Shown here piece by piece: positions 5,961-17,910 of a stretch of DNA of 64,000 nucleotides. This DNA is from Hydrogenophilales bacterium 28-61-23. GTDB taxonomy: Bacteria > Pseudomonadota > Gammaproteobacteria > Burkholderiales > Thiobacillaceae. A program made the translations under genes and the position numbers. A model generated the notes under the pieces. It was not told the origin of the DNA. It worked only from the letters and a program-made list of their open reading frames with translations, and made no database searches. Location: NCBI GenBank assembly GCA_002281555.1, contig NCGJ01000006.1:1-64000 (forward strand). Reading direction: 5' to 3'. The first letter of the stretch is position 1; each line of letters begins with the position of its first letter.

Positions 5961-7543
5961 ACTCCGCCAGCATCGTCCAAAAACTCTGGAACTACTGCAA
6001 CGTCCTGCGCGACGACGGCATGTCGTATGGCGACTACGTCGAGCAGCTCACCTATCTGCTGTTCCTGAAGATGGCCGACGAGCGTTGCAAGCCGCCGTAC
6101 AACCAGCCCAGCCCGGTGCCCAAATCCCATGACTGGGCCAGCCTGTTGTGGCGGGATGGCGACGAGCTGTTCGACCACTATCGCCATACGCTGGAGGAAC
6201 TGGGCCGGCAGAAAGGCCTGCTCGGCCTGATCTTCACCAAGTCGCAGAACAAGTTCCAGGACCCGGCCAAGCTGCGGCGGTTGATCGTGGACCTGATCGA
6301 CAAGGAAACCTGGGTATCGATGAGCGCCGACGTGAAGGGCGACGCCTACGAGGGCCTGCTGGAGAAGAACGCACAGGACACCAAGTCCGGCGCGGGCCAG
6401 TACTTCACGCCGCGACCGCTGATCCAGGCGATTGTCGACGCCATGGCGCCCCGGCCCGGCGAGACCATCTGCGACCCGGCCTGCGGCACCGGCGGTTTTC
6501 TGCTGGCGGCGCACGACTATGTGGTGAAGCACTACCCCAACATGACGTCGGCGGAGAAGAAGAAACTGCGCGGGGAAAGCTTCAAGGGCTGGGAGCTGGT
6601 GCAGGCCACCGCCCGGCTGTGCGCGATGAACATGCTGCTGCATGGCATCGGCAGCCAGGGCCTGTCCCGAGCGGAGGGAGGGAACTTAGAGCCGATTGCG
6701 GTGGGCGATTCGCTGGCCGCCGACCCCGGCGAGCGCTTCGATGTGGTGCTGACCAATCCGCCCTTCGGCAAGAAGAGCAGCACGACCATCGTGGGCGAGG
6801 AAGGCAAGGTCAGCAAGGAACGCGACACGGTCGAGCGCGACGACTTCTGGGCTACAACCTCGAACAAGCAGCTCAACTTCGTCCAGCACGTGAAAACACT
6901 GCTGAAGCAGAACGGTCGCGCCGCCCTGGTGCTGCCGGACAACGTGCTGTTCGAAGGCGGAGCAGGCGAGACGATCCGCCGCAAACTGCTGCACGACTGC
7001 GACGTCCACACCCTGCTGCGCCTGCCCACCGGACTGTTCTACGCCCAGGGCGTGAAGGCGAACGTGCTGTTCTTCGACAAGAAGCCCGCCGCCGAAACCC
7101 CGTGTACCCGGAAGCTGTGGATCTACGACCTGCGCACCAACATGCACTTCACCCTCAAGACCAGCACGCTGAAGCGGGAAGACCTGGACGAGTTCGTGCA
7201 GTGCTACCACCCGGAAAACCGGCATGACCGCAAGCCGACCTGGGGCCAAGATCCCTCGCCAAGCTCCCTCGCTTCTCTCGGGACAGGGCTCGGGATGACA
7301 CAGGAGGGCCGCTGGCGCGCCTACGACTACGAAGAACTGATCAGCCGGGACAAGGCCAGCCTGGACATCTTCTGGCTGAAAGATGAATCGCTGTCCGATT
7401 CCGACAACCTGCCCGCGCCGGAAGTGATCGCGGCGGAGATCGTGGAGGATCTGGAGGCGGCGTTAGAACAGTTCAGGGAAATATTGGCGGACATGGGGCC
7501 GGAGATGGGGCCGGAATTGGCCGAGGTTGAGTCACAGCGATGA
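5957..7543 (+). CDS. hsdM: Type I restriction-modification DNA methyltransferase HsdM
   Basis: N6-adenine methyltransferase subunit, 528 residues, near usual length. The HsdM N-terminal helical domain is MNSASIVQKLWNYCNVLRDDG and onward. The SAM-binding motif I region is DPACGTGGF near 176-184, and catalytic motif IV NPPFG is near 268. It lacks a nearby upstream promoter and is translationally coupled to the HEPN gene (ATGA). Two short foreign segments are encoded by repeats: LSRAEGGNLE at about 6661-6690, and about 18 residues at 7248-7301 (PSPSSLASLGTGLGMTQEG). Both lie in surface-loop positions and keep the frame. With HsdR and HsdS this completes the enzyme, in the unusual order R-S-(insertions)-M. 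Confidence 0.95.
   Translation: MNSASIVQKLWNYCNVLRDDGMSYGDYVEQLTYLLFLKMADERCKPPYNQPSPVPKSHDWASLLWRDGDELFDHYRHTLEELGRQKGLLGLIFTKSQNKFQDPAKLRRLIVDLIDKETWVSMSADVKGDAYEGLLEKNAQDTKSGAGQYFTPRPLIQAIVDAMAPRPGETICDPACGTGGFLLAAHDYVVKHYPNMTSAEKKKLRGESFKGWELVQATARLCAMNMLLHGIGSQGLSRAEGGNLEPIAVGDSLAADPGERFDVVLTNPPFGKKSSTTIVGEEGKVSKERDTVERDDFWATTSNKQLNFVQHVKTLLKQNGRAALVLPDNVLFEGGAGETIRRKLLHDCDVHTLLRLPTGLFYAQGVKANVLFFDKKPAAETPCTRKLWIYDLRTNMHFTLKTSTLKREDLDEFVQCYHPENRHDRKPTWGQDPSPSSLASLGTGLGMTQEGRWRAYDYEELISRDKASLDIFWLKDESLSDSDNLPAPEVIAAEIVEDLEAALEQFREILADMGPEMGPELAEVESQR
6661..6687 (+). repeat. Genomic repeat unit inserted in frame in hsdM
   Basis: Starts CCTGTCCCGAGCGGAGGGAGG and ends GAACTT. It resembles part of the unit at 7248-7301 read on the other strand. 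It adds LSRAEGGNLE between the methylase core and GDSLAADPGERFDV. Confidence 0.6.
7248..7301 (-). repeat. Genomic repeat unit inserted in frame in hsdM
   Basis: On the minus strand it starts TGTCATCCCGAGCCCTGTCC and ends AGGGATCTT, with an internal near-repeat of GAAGCGAGGGA and GGCGAGGGAT. It shares the TGTCAT(C/T)CCG lead with the repeats near 2225 and 2249. It is translated in frame, so the methylase remains intact. Confidence 0.65.
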
Positions 7544-7692
7544 CCGCTTGTTACACGTCACTCTTCATCCGCATTAGCTGAACAGAAACATCGCAAGCCC
7601 CAGCCTTGCCACGCACGGCCTCCCGCACTTGATCCGGCTCGTAATCGACGCTCGACCTGGATGGCCGCATAGGCGCCAACGAGCGCTATCGT

Positions 7693-9255
7693 TTACTCCC
7701 ACTCAATCGTGCCCGGCGGTTTGCCGGTGATGTCGTAGGTAACGCGGTTGATGCCGCGTATCTCGTTGATGATGCGGTTGCTGACCTTGGCCAGTAGCGC
7801 ATAAGGCAGTTCGGCCCAGTGCGCGGTCATGAAGTCCTGCGTCTGCACGGCGCGCAGGGCGATGACATAGTCGTAGGTGCGGCCGTCGCCCATGACGCCG
7901 ACCGCCTTGACCGGCAGGAACACGGCGAAGGCTTGCGAGGTTTTCTCGTACCAGCCGGCAGCGCGCAGTTCTTCGATGAAGATATGGTCGGCGCGGCGCA
8001 ACAGATCGGCGTATTCCTGCTTCACTTCGCCCAGGATGCGCACACCCAGACCGGGGCCGGGGAAGGGGTGGCGGTAGACCATGTCGTGCGGCAGGCCGAG
8101 CGCGACGCCGAGTTCGCGCACCTCGTCCTTGAACAATTCGCGCAGCGGTTCCAGCAATTTGAGATGCATGTCGTCGGGCAAGCCGCCAACGTTGTGGTGG
8201 CTCTTGATCGCGTGCGCTTTTTTCGATTTGGCGCCGGCCGATTCGATCACGTCCGGGTAGATGGTGCCCTGAGCCAGCCATTTGGCGTTGTCCAGCTTGG
8301 CGGATTCGGTCTGGAACACGGCGACGAATTCGCCGCCGATGATCTTGCGCTTCTTCTCCGGGTCGGCGACGCCGGCCAGCTTGCCCATGAATTGCGCGGT
8401 GGCATCGACGTGGATGACTTTGACGCCGAGGTTCTTGGCGAAGGTTTCCATGACCTGCTCGGCTTCGTACAGGCGCAACAGGCCGGTATCGACGAACACG
8501 CAGGTGAGCTTGTCGCCGATGGCTTTGTGGATCAGCGCCGCCGCGACGGAGGAATCGACACCGCCGGACAGGCCCAGGATGACTTCGTCGGAGCCCACCG
8601 TGGCCTGGATCTTGGCGACCGCTTCCGAGATGTAATCCGGCATGTTCCAGTCCTGGCCGCAGCCGCACAGCTCATGCACGAAACGGTCGACGATGGCCTT
8701 GCCTTGCAGCGTGTGAGTGACTTCCGGGTGGAACTGCACGCCGTAGAAACGACGTTCGTCGTCGGCCATGCCGGCCACCGGGGTGGAAGCGTTGTCGCAG
8801 ATCACCTTGAAACCGGGCGGCAGATCGACGACGCGGTCGCCGTGGCTCATCCAGACATCCAACCAGGCTTTGCCATCGGGATCGACACGATCCTGCACAT
8901 CGGCGAGCAGCCGGGAATGGCCGCGCGCGCGTAGTTCAGCGTAACCGTATTCGTGATGGCTGGCGGTTTCCACCTTGCCGCCCAGTTGCTCGGCCATGGT
9001 CTGCATGCCGTAACAGATGCCCAGCACCGGCACGCCCAGCTCGAACACGACTCCCGGCGCGCGCGGCGTGTCGTCCTCGGTCACCGACGACGGGCCGCCG
9101 GAGAGAATCACTCCGGCCGGCTGAAAATCGCGGATGAACTGTTCGGAAACGTCATAGGGATGCAGCTCGCAATAGACATTGGCCTCGCGCACCCGGCGCG
9201 CGATGAGCTGGGTGTACTGGGAACCGAAGTCGAGAATCAGGATTTTTTGATGCAT
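7693..9255 (-). CDS. guaA: GMP synthase (glutamine-hydrolysing)
   Basis: Converts XMP to GMP with ATP and glutamine in the cytoplasm. 520 residues, full length. The N-terminal class I amidotransferase has the nucleophile in GICYGMQ near residue 84 and the histidine of FHPEVTHT near 175. The PP-loop ATP pyrophosphatase motif [12 protein letters not shown] lies near 230, and the C-terminal dimerisation domain ends in KPPGTIEWE. It lies downstream of guaB on the same strand, with a hairpin terminator between them, so it may have partly independent expression. Confidence 0.98.
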   Translation of the reverse strand: MHQKILILDFGSQYTQLIARRVREANVYCELHPYDVSEQFIRDFQPAGVILSGGPSSVTEDDTPRAPGVVFELGVPVLGICYGMQTMAEQLGGKVETASHHEYGYAELRARGHSRLLADVQDRVDPDGKAWLDVWMSHGDRVVDLPPGFKVICDNASTPVAGMADDERRFYGVQFHPEVTHTLQGKAIVDRFVHELCGCGQDWNMPDYISEAVAKIQATVGSDEVILGLSGGVDSSVAAALIHKAIGDKLTCVFVDTGLLRLYEAEQVMETFAKNLGVKVIHVDATAQFMGKLAGVADPEKKRKIIGGEFVAVFQTESAKLDNAKWLAQGTIYPDVIESAGAKSKKAHAIKSHHNVGGLPDDMHLKLLEPLRELFKDEVRELGVALGLPHDMVYRHPFPGPGLGVRILGEVKQEYADLLRRADHIFIEELRAAGWYEKTSQAFAVFLPVKAVGVMGDGRTYDYVIALRAVQTQDFMTAHWAELPYALLAKVSNRIINEIRGINRVTYDITGKPPGTIEWE

Positions 9256-9287
9256 GGCGTGGCCTCAAACAGGTCGGCGAAGCGCGG

Positions 9288-9320
9288 AAAAAAAAGAGGC
9301 GAGGTTTTGAAACCCGCCTC
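9288..9320 (-). terminator. Rho-independent terminator after guaB
   Basis: On the minus strand a stem GAGGCG-GGTTT / AAACC-CGCCTC (9296-9320) is followed by eight Us (9295-9288). It lies between the guaB stop and the guaA start, so it probably attenuates readthrough. Confidence 0.75.
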
Positions 9321-9339
9321 CCTTATCCGGGATGCAAAA

Positions 9340-10858
<1,519 letters not shown>

Positions 10859-11013
10859 GGCCTGGTGTTTAATTACCAATTACCGGGAAAGCGATTGACT
10901 CACATCCAAGCGGGGAATTAAGGTCTACTTGCCTCAAACCCCTCGCTGTTCCGGCGTTTGTGTTTTTTGTGCCTTACTCGTTTGCTTTAGTTAATCCTTG
11001 GAGAGGAGATTCC

Positions 11014-11367
11014 ATGAATTCGAAGATTGTTTCCGCCGCCGCCGCCAGTTTGATCGCCCTGTTCATGGCGGGCTGTTCTTCATCCCCGACCAAATCGGCG
11101 GAAGCCCCGAAAGCCGCGACTGAAACCAAGGCTGCGCCCACGATCAGCGAAGAAGCACAAAAGGCGCTGACCCAGGCTGAAGCCGACGTCAAAGCCGCCA
11201 AGGCTAAATTCGCGCTCTGGACCACGGCGGAAACCGCGTTGAAAGCCGCTCAGGAAGCGGCCAAGGCTGGTGACAGCGCTGGCGTTATCAACCAGGCTGG
11301 CTACGTTAGCAGTCAGGTGAAACAGGGCATGGCCCAGATCAACTACCCGACGACCGAGCAGAAATAA
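11014..11367 (+). CDS. Small alanine-rich lipoprotein
   Basis: 117 residues from ATG 11014, chosen because GGAGAGGAG lies just upstream and the frame then begins with a lipoprotein signal. A basic start MNSK and a hydrophobic stretch lead to the lipobox LFMAGC (Cys at about 21). The mature part starts SSSPTKSAEAPKAA and continues as an alanine/lysine-rich helical region with coiled-coil character. No enzyme motif is seen. It is a stand-alone unit with its own terminator, probably an envelope protein abundant in these bacteria. Function unknown; it resembles small Lpp-like or DUF4398-like helical lipoproteins only in general shape. Confidence 0.75.
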   Translation: MNSKIVSAAAASLIALFMAGCSSSPTKSAEAPKAATETKAAPTISEEAQKALTQAEADVKAAKAKFALWTTAETALKAAQEAAKAGDSAGVINQAGYVSSQVKQGMAQINYPTTEQK

Positions 11368-11391
11368 ATTTATTGCGGGCGTGTCCCGCAC

Positions 11392-11423
11392 AAAAAAGGG
11401 CGGCTAATGCCGCCCTTTTTTTT
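11392..11423. terminator. Bidirectional terminator
   Basis: Stem GGGCGGC (11398-11404), loop TAAT, stem GCCGCCC (11409-11415), flanked by A6 on the left and T8 on the right. It serves the lipoprotein gene on + and rnfH on -. Confidence 0.9.
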
Positions 11424-11436
11424 CGCAATATCCAGT

Positions 11437-11757
11437 TCAAGCCGGCTCGGCGTCTCCGCCGCCTTTCTTCATGACCTTGCCCTCGGCCGCGCGCTGGCGG
11501 CGCACCTCCTTCGGGTCGGCAATCAACGGCCGATAAATCTCGACCCGGTCCTTGTCCCGCAACACCGCCTCCGGCTTGGCAAGCTTGTTCCAGATGCCCA
11601 ACTTGTTTTTAGCCAGATCGATCTCGGGAAACTCGGCCAGCAAGCCAGATCGCTCGACGGCTTCGCGCGCGCAAGCGCCCGCATTCAAAGGCACCATGAC
11701 CGCCTTCTGGCGATCATGCGTGGCATAAACCACTTCGACCTGAATCTGTTCGCTCAT
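11437..11757 (-). CDS. rnfH: RnfH family (UPF0125) protein
   Basis: 106 residues with a ubiquitin-like (beta-grasp) fold expected from the family. Its conserved motifs are IQVEVVYATHDRQ at the start, KLGIWNKLA near 53 and DRVEIYRPLIADPKEVRR near 69-86. It overlaps ratA by ATGA and follows it, a pairing conserved in many Proteobacteria. Start set at 11757 from that overlap. Biochemical role is not firmly established. Confidence 0.9.
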   Translation of the reverse strand: MSEQIQVEVVYATHDRQKAVMVPLNAGACAREAVERSGLLAEFPEIDLAKNKLGIWNKLAKPEAVLRDKDRVEIYRPLIADPKEVRRQRAAEGKVMKKGGGDAEPA

Positions 11758-12206
11758 CGTTCGCCGTAAACCTGTTCTGCACGGCGAACGAACGCGTCCA
11801 CCATGTTGTTGGTCAAAATACCGAAAACCGGCCCCAGCACTCTTTCGAGCAGGCCGCTGGAAAACTCGTAATTCATGACGAATTCGATCTTGCATGCGCT
11901 GATTTTGCCACTGGGATCGGCCAATGACTTGAAGCGCCACGACCCTTCGAGCTTGCGAAAAGGACCGCGTTTCAGCCGGACGATCATCTCCTCCGGCCGG
12001 CGTTTGCTGTTCTGCGTGGTGAACTGCTGCTTCACCTGCATGTAACTGATGTGAATCGTGGCCTCTGTGGTCGTGTCATCGCGCAGATGCACTTCGGTTC
12101 CGCCACACCAGGGTAGAAACTGCGGGTAATTCTCGACGCCATCGACCAACACGAACATCTCTTCCGCCGAATAAGGCACGAGAACGGTTTTTACAACTTC
12201 AGCCAT
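11754..12206 (-). CDS. ratA: RatA/YfjG family START-like protein (Coq10-type)
   Basis: 150 residues from MAEVVKTVLV; the frame could start nine codons earlier at 12233. It carries the polyketide-cyclase/START fold with the family motifs VPYSAEEMFVLVDGVENYPQFLPWC and the C-terminal GLLERVLGPVFGILTNNMVDAFVRRAEQVY. In E. coli RatA was reported as an inhibitor of 70S formation, while the eukaryotic relatives (Coq10) bind ubiquinone, so either role is possible. It is coupled to rnfH and divergent from smpB, a conserved neighbourhood. Confidence 0.9.
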   Translation of the reverse strand: MAEVVKTVLVPYSAEEMFVLVDGVENYPQFLPWCGGTEVHLRDDTTTEATIHISYMQVKQQFTTQNSKRRPEEMIVRLKRGPFRKLEGSWRFKSLADPSGKISACKIEFVMNYEFSSGLLERVLGPVFGILTNNMVDAFVRRAEQVYGER

Positions 12207-12286
12207 AGCGAGCGCATAGGGAATGTGTATCAAGGAACGAAGAAGGTGGCTGTTAAAATATCACGAAATCCAACAGTCTCCTCCCC

Positions 12287-12736
12287 ATGAACATCGTCGA
12301 TAACAAGAAGGCCTTCCATGAATATTTCATCGAGGAACGCTATGAAGCGGGCCTGATGCTGGAAGGTTGGGAAGTCAAAGCCATCCGAGCCGGTCGCTCC
12401 CAGCTCAAGGAGGCGTATGTCGTACTGAAGAAAGAAGAGGTCTGGCTGATCGGTTGCCATATCAGCGCGTTGCCGACCGCTTCGACGCATATCCATCCGG
12501 ATCCGGTGCGCAGCCGCAAGTTGCTGTTGCACGCGCATGAGATTCGCAAGCTGATCGGCAAGGTTCAGCAAGCCGGCTATACCTTGATGCCGCTCAACCT
12601 GCATTTCAGCAAAGGCCGCGTAAAGCTGGAGATTGGCCTGGCCAAGGGCAAGAAGCTGCACGACAAACGCGCAGTGCAAAAAGATCGTGATTGGCAACGC
12701 GAAAAATCCCGCTTGATGCGCGACAAGAACGCATGA
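12287..12736 (+). CDS. smpB: SsrA-binding protein SmpB
   Basis: Partner of tmRNA in rescue of stalled ribosomes. 149 residues, full length. Family motifs are [27 protein letters not shown] and then the [18 protein letters not shown] segment. The basic C-terminal tail [15 protein letters not shown] enters the mRNA channel. The tmRNA gene is not in the window. Its stop overlaps the start of mnmH by ATGA. Confidence 0.97.
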   Translation: MNIVDNKKAFHEYFIEERYEAGLMLEGWEVKAIRAGRSQLKEAYVVLKKEEVWLIGCHISALPTASTHIHPDPVRSRKLLLHAHEIRKLIGKVQQAGYTLMPLNLHFSKGRVKLEIGLAKGKKLHDKRAVQKDRDWQREKSRLMRDKNA

Positions 12737-13815
12737 CCGGTACGCAAACATCGGTCGCGCGGCGACGCAAGGACGGCGTCGCAAGCGTGGCGGAGATGTT
12801 CGACTTCGATGAAATCATCGACGCCCGTTCACCCGGCGAATACAACGAAGACCACCTGCCCGGCGCAATTTCGTTGCCCGTTCTGAACGACGAGGAACGC
12901 GCGATGGTGGGTACTTTGCACAAGCAGTCCTCCGCATTCGAAGCGAAAAAAGTCGGCGCCGCGCTGGTCGCGCGCAATATCGCCGACCACCTTGAAAGCT
13001 ATTTCCGCGACAAACCGCGCAATTACCGGCCGTTGATCTACTGTTGGCGCGGCGGCAGTCGCAGCGGTGCGATGACCACCATCCTCCGCTCGGTGGGCTG
13101 GAATGCGGCACAACTCGAAGGCGGCCACAAAGCGTACCGACACTTTGTCATCGAGGAATTGGCGCGTTTGCCGGCGCAGTTCGAGTTTCGAGTGATCTGT
13201 GGCCCGACCGGCGTCGGCAAGAGTCGTTTTCTGCGCGAATTGAAAGCGTGCAAAGCCCAGGTTCTCGACCTGGAGGACCTGGCCGCCCATATGGGCTCGG
13301 TGCTCGGCGCCTACCCCGCGCGTCCGCAACCGGCACAAAAACTGTTCGAATCGCGCGTCTGGCATACGCTACAAAGCTTCGACCCTGAGCGCCCGATCTT
13401 CGTGGAGTCCGAAAGCAAAAAAATCGGCAACCTGCATACACCGGAGGAACTGCTCAAACGCATGCGTGCCGCGACCTGCATCAACCTGCATGCCGACATC
13501 CCGGTACGGGTCGAACTTCTGAAACAGGAATACGCCCATTTTCTGATCGACGCCGAATCGCTGGGCCAGAAACTCGACTGCCTGACGACCATCCAGGGCA
13601 AGGAACAGGTTGAAAACTGGAAGGTGCTGGCACGTTCCGGCCGATGGGATGAACTGGTCGCCGAGTTGCTCATCCGCCACTACGACCCCGCCTATACCCG
13701 CTCACTGGATCGCAATTACGTCGGCGCCCTTTCCGCCGCCACGCTTGAACTCCCCGCAGCCGATTCAACGACTTTTGCGCACCTTGCCCGGCAACTCATC
13801 GATTCCATTTCTTGA
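12733..13815 (+). CDS. mnmH: tRNA 2-selenouridine synthase
   Basis: Replaces sulfur by selenium in the wobble 2-thiouridine of tRNAs, using selenophosphate (also called selU). 360 residues from ATG 12733, chosen for the ATGA overlap with smpB. The N-terminal rhodanese domain carries [20 protein letters not shown] and the catalytic-cysteine loop [11 protein letters not shown] near 102-112. A P-loop domain has [11 protein letters not shown] near 157-167. Presence of this gene implies the cell makes selenophosphate (selD elsewhere). Confidence 0.95.
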   Translation: MTGTQTSVARRRKDGVASVAEMFDFDEIIDARSPGEYNEDHLPGAISLPVLNDEERAMVGTLHKQSSAFEAKKVGAALVARNIADHLESYFRDKPRNYRPLIYCWRGGSRSGAMTTILRSVGWNAAQLEGGHKAYRHFVIEELARLPAQFEFRVICGPTGVGKSRFLRELKACKAQVLDLEDLAAHMGSVLGAYPARPQPAQKLFESRVWHTLQSFDPERPIFVESESKKIGNLHTPEELLKRMRAATCINLHADIPVRVELLKQEYAHFLIDAESLGQKLDCLTTIQGKEQVENWKVLARSGRWDELVAELLIRHYDPAYTRSLDRNYVGALSAATLELPAADSTTFAHLARQLIDSIS

Positions 13816-13929
13816 CGAAAACCATCCGGCTGCTAGCCTGAAATTGAGTCGCCGGAAAGCTTGGCGAATCGCGCGAGAAGCAAGGTAATTGATTGATCTT
13901 TCAACGGATTTTCATTATCGGAGGTTTCA

Positions 13930-14364
13930 ATGTCAGTAATATGGGTCATGGTTGCCAATGCCAGCCAAGCTAAGTTCTTCTCCAATACCGGGCCGCAACG
14001 CGGACTCCAGCTCGTCAAAGAGTTAGTCCACCCGGAAAGCCGCGAGAAAACTTCGAACTTGGTCAGCGATCGTTCCGGTTCTCGGAACGGTACCGGGCAT
14101 GGCGCGTTCACGCAGGCAACCGACCCCAAGCACCATGAGGCTGAGCTTTTTGCCCAGGAACTTACCCGGGAACTGGAACAAGGTCTGGCGAAAAAAGCCT
14201 ATGACCGGCTCATCCTAGTGGCCTCGGTCCCCTTTGCGGGGCTGATCAACAACCGCCTGCCGGGTCAGGTCAGGAGCAGACTATCGGAAAGCATCGGCAA
14301 GGATTACACCCGTCTGCCGGCAACGGAATTGACGGATCAGTTAAGGAGTCAGATAGTCTTCTAG
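13930..14364 (+). CDS. Host attachment family protein
   Basis: 144 residues, matching the family named after an Agrobacterium gene required for attachment to host cells. It has an N-terminal VMVANASQAKFF, a variable loop with RSGSRNGTGHGAF, the HHEAELFAQELTRELEQG helix, and LILVASVPFAGLINNRLP. The fold resembles eRF1/Pelota-like domains that sense ribosome state, but no role is established for bacterial members. Good Shine-Dalgarno GGAGG just before the ATG. Its 3' end overlaps thpR on the opposite strand by 24 bp. Confidence 0.8.
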   Translation: MSVIWVMVANASQAKFFSNTGPQRGLQLVKELVHPESREKTSNLVSDRSGSRNGTGHGAFTQATDPKHHEAELFAQELTRELEQGLAKKAYDRLILVASVPFAGLINNRLPGQVRSRLSESIGKDYTRLPATELTDQLRSQIVF

Positions 14365-14967
14365 CAGCGGCCAGCGGCCGATCTGCTCATAGCGCGAGCC
14401 ATTCGCGTTGATGCTGGACTTGACCAGCACGAAATCCCGCACCGACCAGGCAACTGGCTCCGTTGCGGGATTTTTGTTTTCGAGGCTTTCTCCGAGGTTT
14501 TCTTTTTCCCGCATTTCACTGGAGCAATCCGCTTTTCGAATCAAGGTGACATGCGGGCTGTAGCGCCGCTGCTCGATCCTGAAGCCGGCGACCTGGACCC
14601 GCGTCGCAAGCTCGAATTGCAAGTTCCGCAACGCATCGGGCATCCGGCGCATGCCGAGGTAGGCGATCTGATTGTGACGCCAGCAGCCGGCGTCATCGAA
14701 CGCCACACCGAACGCGGCGGCATCTATTTCCCCGGCCAGATCGAGCAGGGTTGCCAGTCGATCGGTCGCCACATCGCCAATAAAAACCAGGGTCGCATGC
14801 AGCGAGTCTTCGCGCATCACCCGCCCACCAAGCCCGACATGCCAGCGCGACGCGATATCGTGCAGTCGCGCGGCCGCCGCCACATCCGGCCACAGCGCAA
14901 AAAAAACCCGCGCCTTATTGCCCTTATCGTCTTTATCGACCTTATCGCCGTTCGGAACCAGGCTCAT
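14341..14967 (-). CDS. thpR: RNA 2',3'-cyclic phosphodiesterase (LigT/ThpR family)
   Basis: 208 residues in the 2H phosphoesterase family. Both catalytic HxT motifs are present: HATLVFIGD near 57-65 and HVTLIRK near 138-144. FFALWPD near 23 is the family's typical start. The ATG at 14967 overlaps the ispF stop as TGATG; an upstream in-frame ATG (14988) is less likely. The N-terminus has a short charged repetitive stretch DKVDKDDKGNK encoded by near-repeats of GATAAGG. Coupled to ispF. Confidence 0.9.
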   Translation of the reverse strand: MSLVPNGDKVDKDDKGNKARVFFALWPDVAAAARLHDIASRWHVGLGGRVMREDSLHATLVFIGDVATDRLATLLDLAGEIDAAAFGVAFDDAGCWRHNQIAYLGMRRMPDALRNLQFELATRVQVAGFRIEQRRYSPHVTLIRKADCSSEMREKENLGESLENKNPATEPVAWSVRDFVLVKSSINANGSRYEQIGRWPLLEDYLTP

Positions 14968-15446
14968 CACACCTTCACGATCAGGCACACCGCCTCGGCG
15001 GCAATCCCCTCTTCGCGGCCGGTAAAACCCAAACGTTCCGTGGTGGTCGCCTTCACATTGACCTGCTCGGCGGCAATGCCGATGTCCTCGGCGATATGTT
15101 CGCGCATGGCGGCGATATGGGGCGCCATCCTGGGCGCCTGCGCGATGATCGTGGCGTCCACATTACCGACTTTCCAGCCGCGTCCATCGAGCAATTCGGC
15201 GACGTGGCGCAACAATTTCCGGCTATCGATACCTTTGAAACGCGGGTCGGAATCCGGAAAGTGCTTGCCGATATCGCCCAACGCGGCCGCGCCGAGCAGC
15301 GCATCGCAAATCGCATGCAGCAGCACATCCGCGTCGGAATGCCCGAGCAAGCCGCGATCATGGGAAATATCGACGCCGCCGATGATCAAGCTGCGCCCCT
15401 CGGCGAAGGCATGCACGTCAAAACCGTGGCCTATGCGTATGTTCAT
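14967..15446 (-). CDS. ispF: 2-C-methyl-D-erythritol 2,4-cyclodiphosphate synthase
   Basis: Fifth enzyme of the MEP isoprenoid pathway. 159 residues, normal length. Zinc ligands lie in GHGFDVHAF (Asp8/His10) and His42-region [19 protein letters not shown]; other motifs are [10 protein letters not shown] and the C-terminal [24 protein letters not shown]. The upstream GNAT gene overlaps its start. ispD, often a neighbour or fusion partner, is not in this window. Confidence 0.98.
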   Translation of the reverse strand: MNIRIGHGFDVHAFAEGRSLIIGGVDISHDRGLLGHSDADVLLHAICDALLGAAALGDIGKHFPDSDPRFKGIDSRKLLRHVAELLDGRGWKVGNVDATIIAQAPRMAPHIAAMREHIAEDIGIAAEQVNVKATTTERLGFTGREEGIAAEAVCLIVKV

Positions 15447-15895
15447 GCCAGATCCTTTGCATCATGGTTCAACGTCAATGTCATGCTTCGATGCGGAATA
15501 CCCGCATCCAGATATTCCGGCCCTTCGGCAATAAAACCGCGGCGGGCATAAAACGGGATGGCATGGGTCTGCGCGGAAAGCCGCACCTGGCCGAAACCCA
15601 GCGCAAACGCGGCATGCAACGCCGCATCGAGCAATGCCCGCCCGACGCCGCGCAGCCGCCAGTCAGGCAGCACCGCCATGCGCCCGATCCGGGCCGCGTC
15701 GGTGAGGCGAACAATGCCGATGAGCTTCCGCTCCGGCGACAGCGCCACAAACCAATGGCACACCGGATCCATTTTTTCCCATTCCAAAGCTTCCGGCACG
15801 CCTTGTTCCTCGATGAAGACTTTACGGCGAATCTCGGCGATGGCCGCTTCGTCATGGTTCCAATCGGCGGCGCGAACGATAAAGGCAAGGGACAT
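15443..15895 (-). CDS. GNAT family N-acetyltransferase
   Basis: 150 residues, ElaA/GCN5-like. The start [36 protein letters not shown] is typical of the subfamily. The acetyl-CoA pyrophosphate loop is seen in [22 protein letters not shown] (Q/RxxGxG/A type) near 70-91. The C-terminus has [23 protein letters not shown]. Substrate unknown. It overlaps ispF by 4 bp. Confidence 0.88.
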   Translation of the reverse strand: MSLAFIVRAADWNHDEAAIAEIRRKVFIEEQGVPEALEWEKMDPVCHWFVALSPERKLIGIVRLTDAARIGRMAVLPDWRLRGVGRALLDAALHAAFALGFGQVRLSAQTHAIPFYARRGFIAEGPEYLDAGIPHRSMTLTLNHDAKDLA

Positions 15896-15941
15896 GGGAG
15901 GCAGGTAAAATGGCGCGGTTTATTTCTCGAGCGAGTTTGCC

Positions 15942-16285
15942 ATGAAACTTTACGGCATCCCCAACTGCAGCACCGTCAAGAAAGCCCGTGCCTGGCTGGA
16001 GGAACGCGATATTCCGTATGAATTCCACGACTACAAAAAGCAGGGCGTGCCGGCGGATTTGATGGAAACACTGTGCACGTTGCTGGGCTGGGAATCCATC
16101 GTCAATCGCAGCGGCCAGACCTGGCGCAAGCTCAGCGACGAACGCAAGGCCAGCATCACCGACACGAGCAGCGCGCTCGAACTGATGCGGGAAAACGCCA
16201 GCGTCATCAAACGCCCGATTCTGGATCGGGACGGCCAATATCAAGTCGGCTTCAGCGACGAGAACTACGCCGCGTTTTTCGGGGA

Positions 16286-16289
<4 letters not shown>
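15942..16289 (+). CDS. ArsC/Spx-like reductase (YffB family)
   Basis: 115 residues with a thioredoxin-like fold of the ArsC family. A single conserved cysteine lies in YGIPNCSTVKKAR near residue 9. Also seen are WLEERDIPYEFHDYKKQGVP and the C-terminal VIKRPILDRDGQYQVGFSDENY. The short form lacking the extra arsenate-reductase arginine context corresponds to the YffB-type group of unknown thiol substrate. The next gene overlaps it by ATGA. Confidence 0.9.
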
Positions 16290-17909
<1,620 letters not shown>

Positions 17910-17910
17910 A

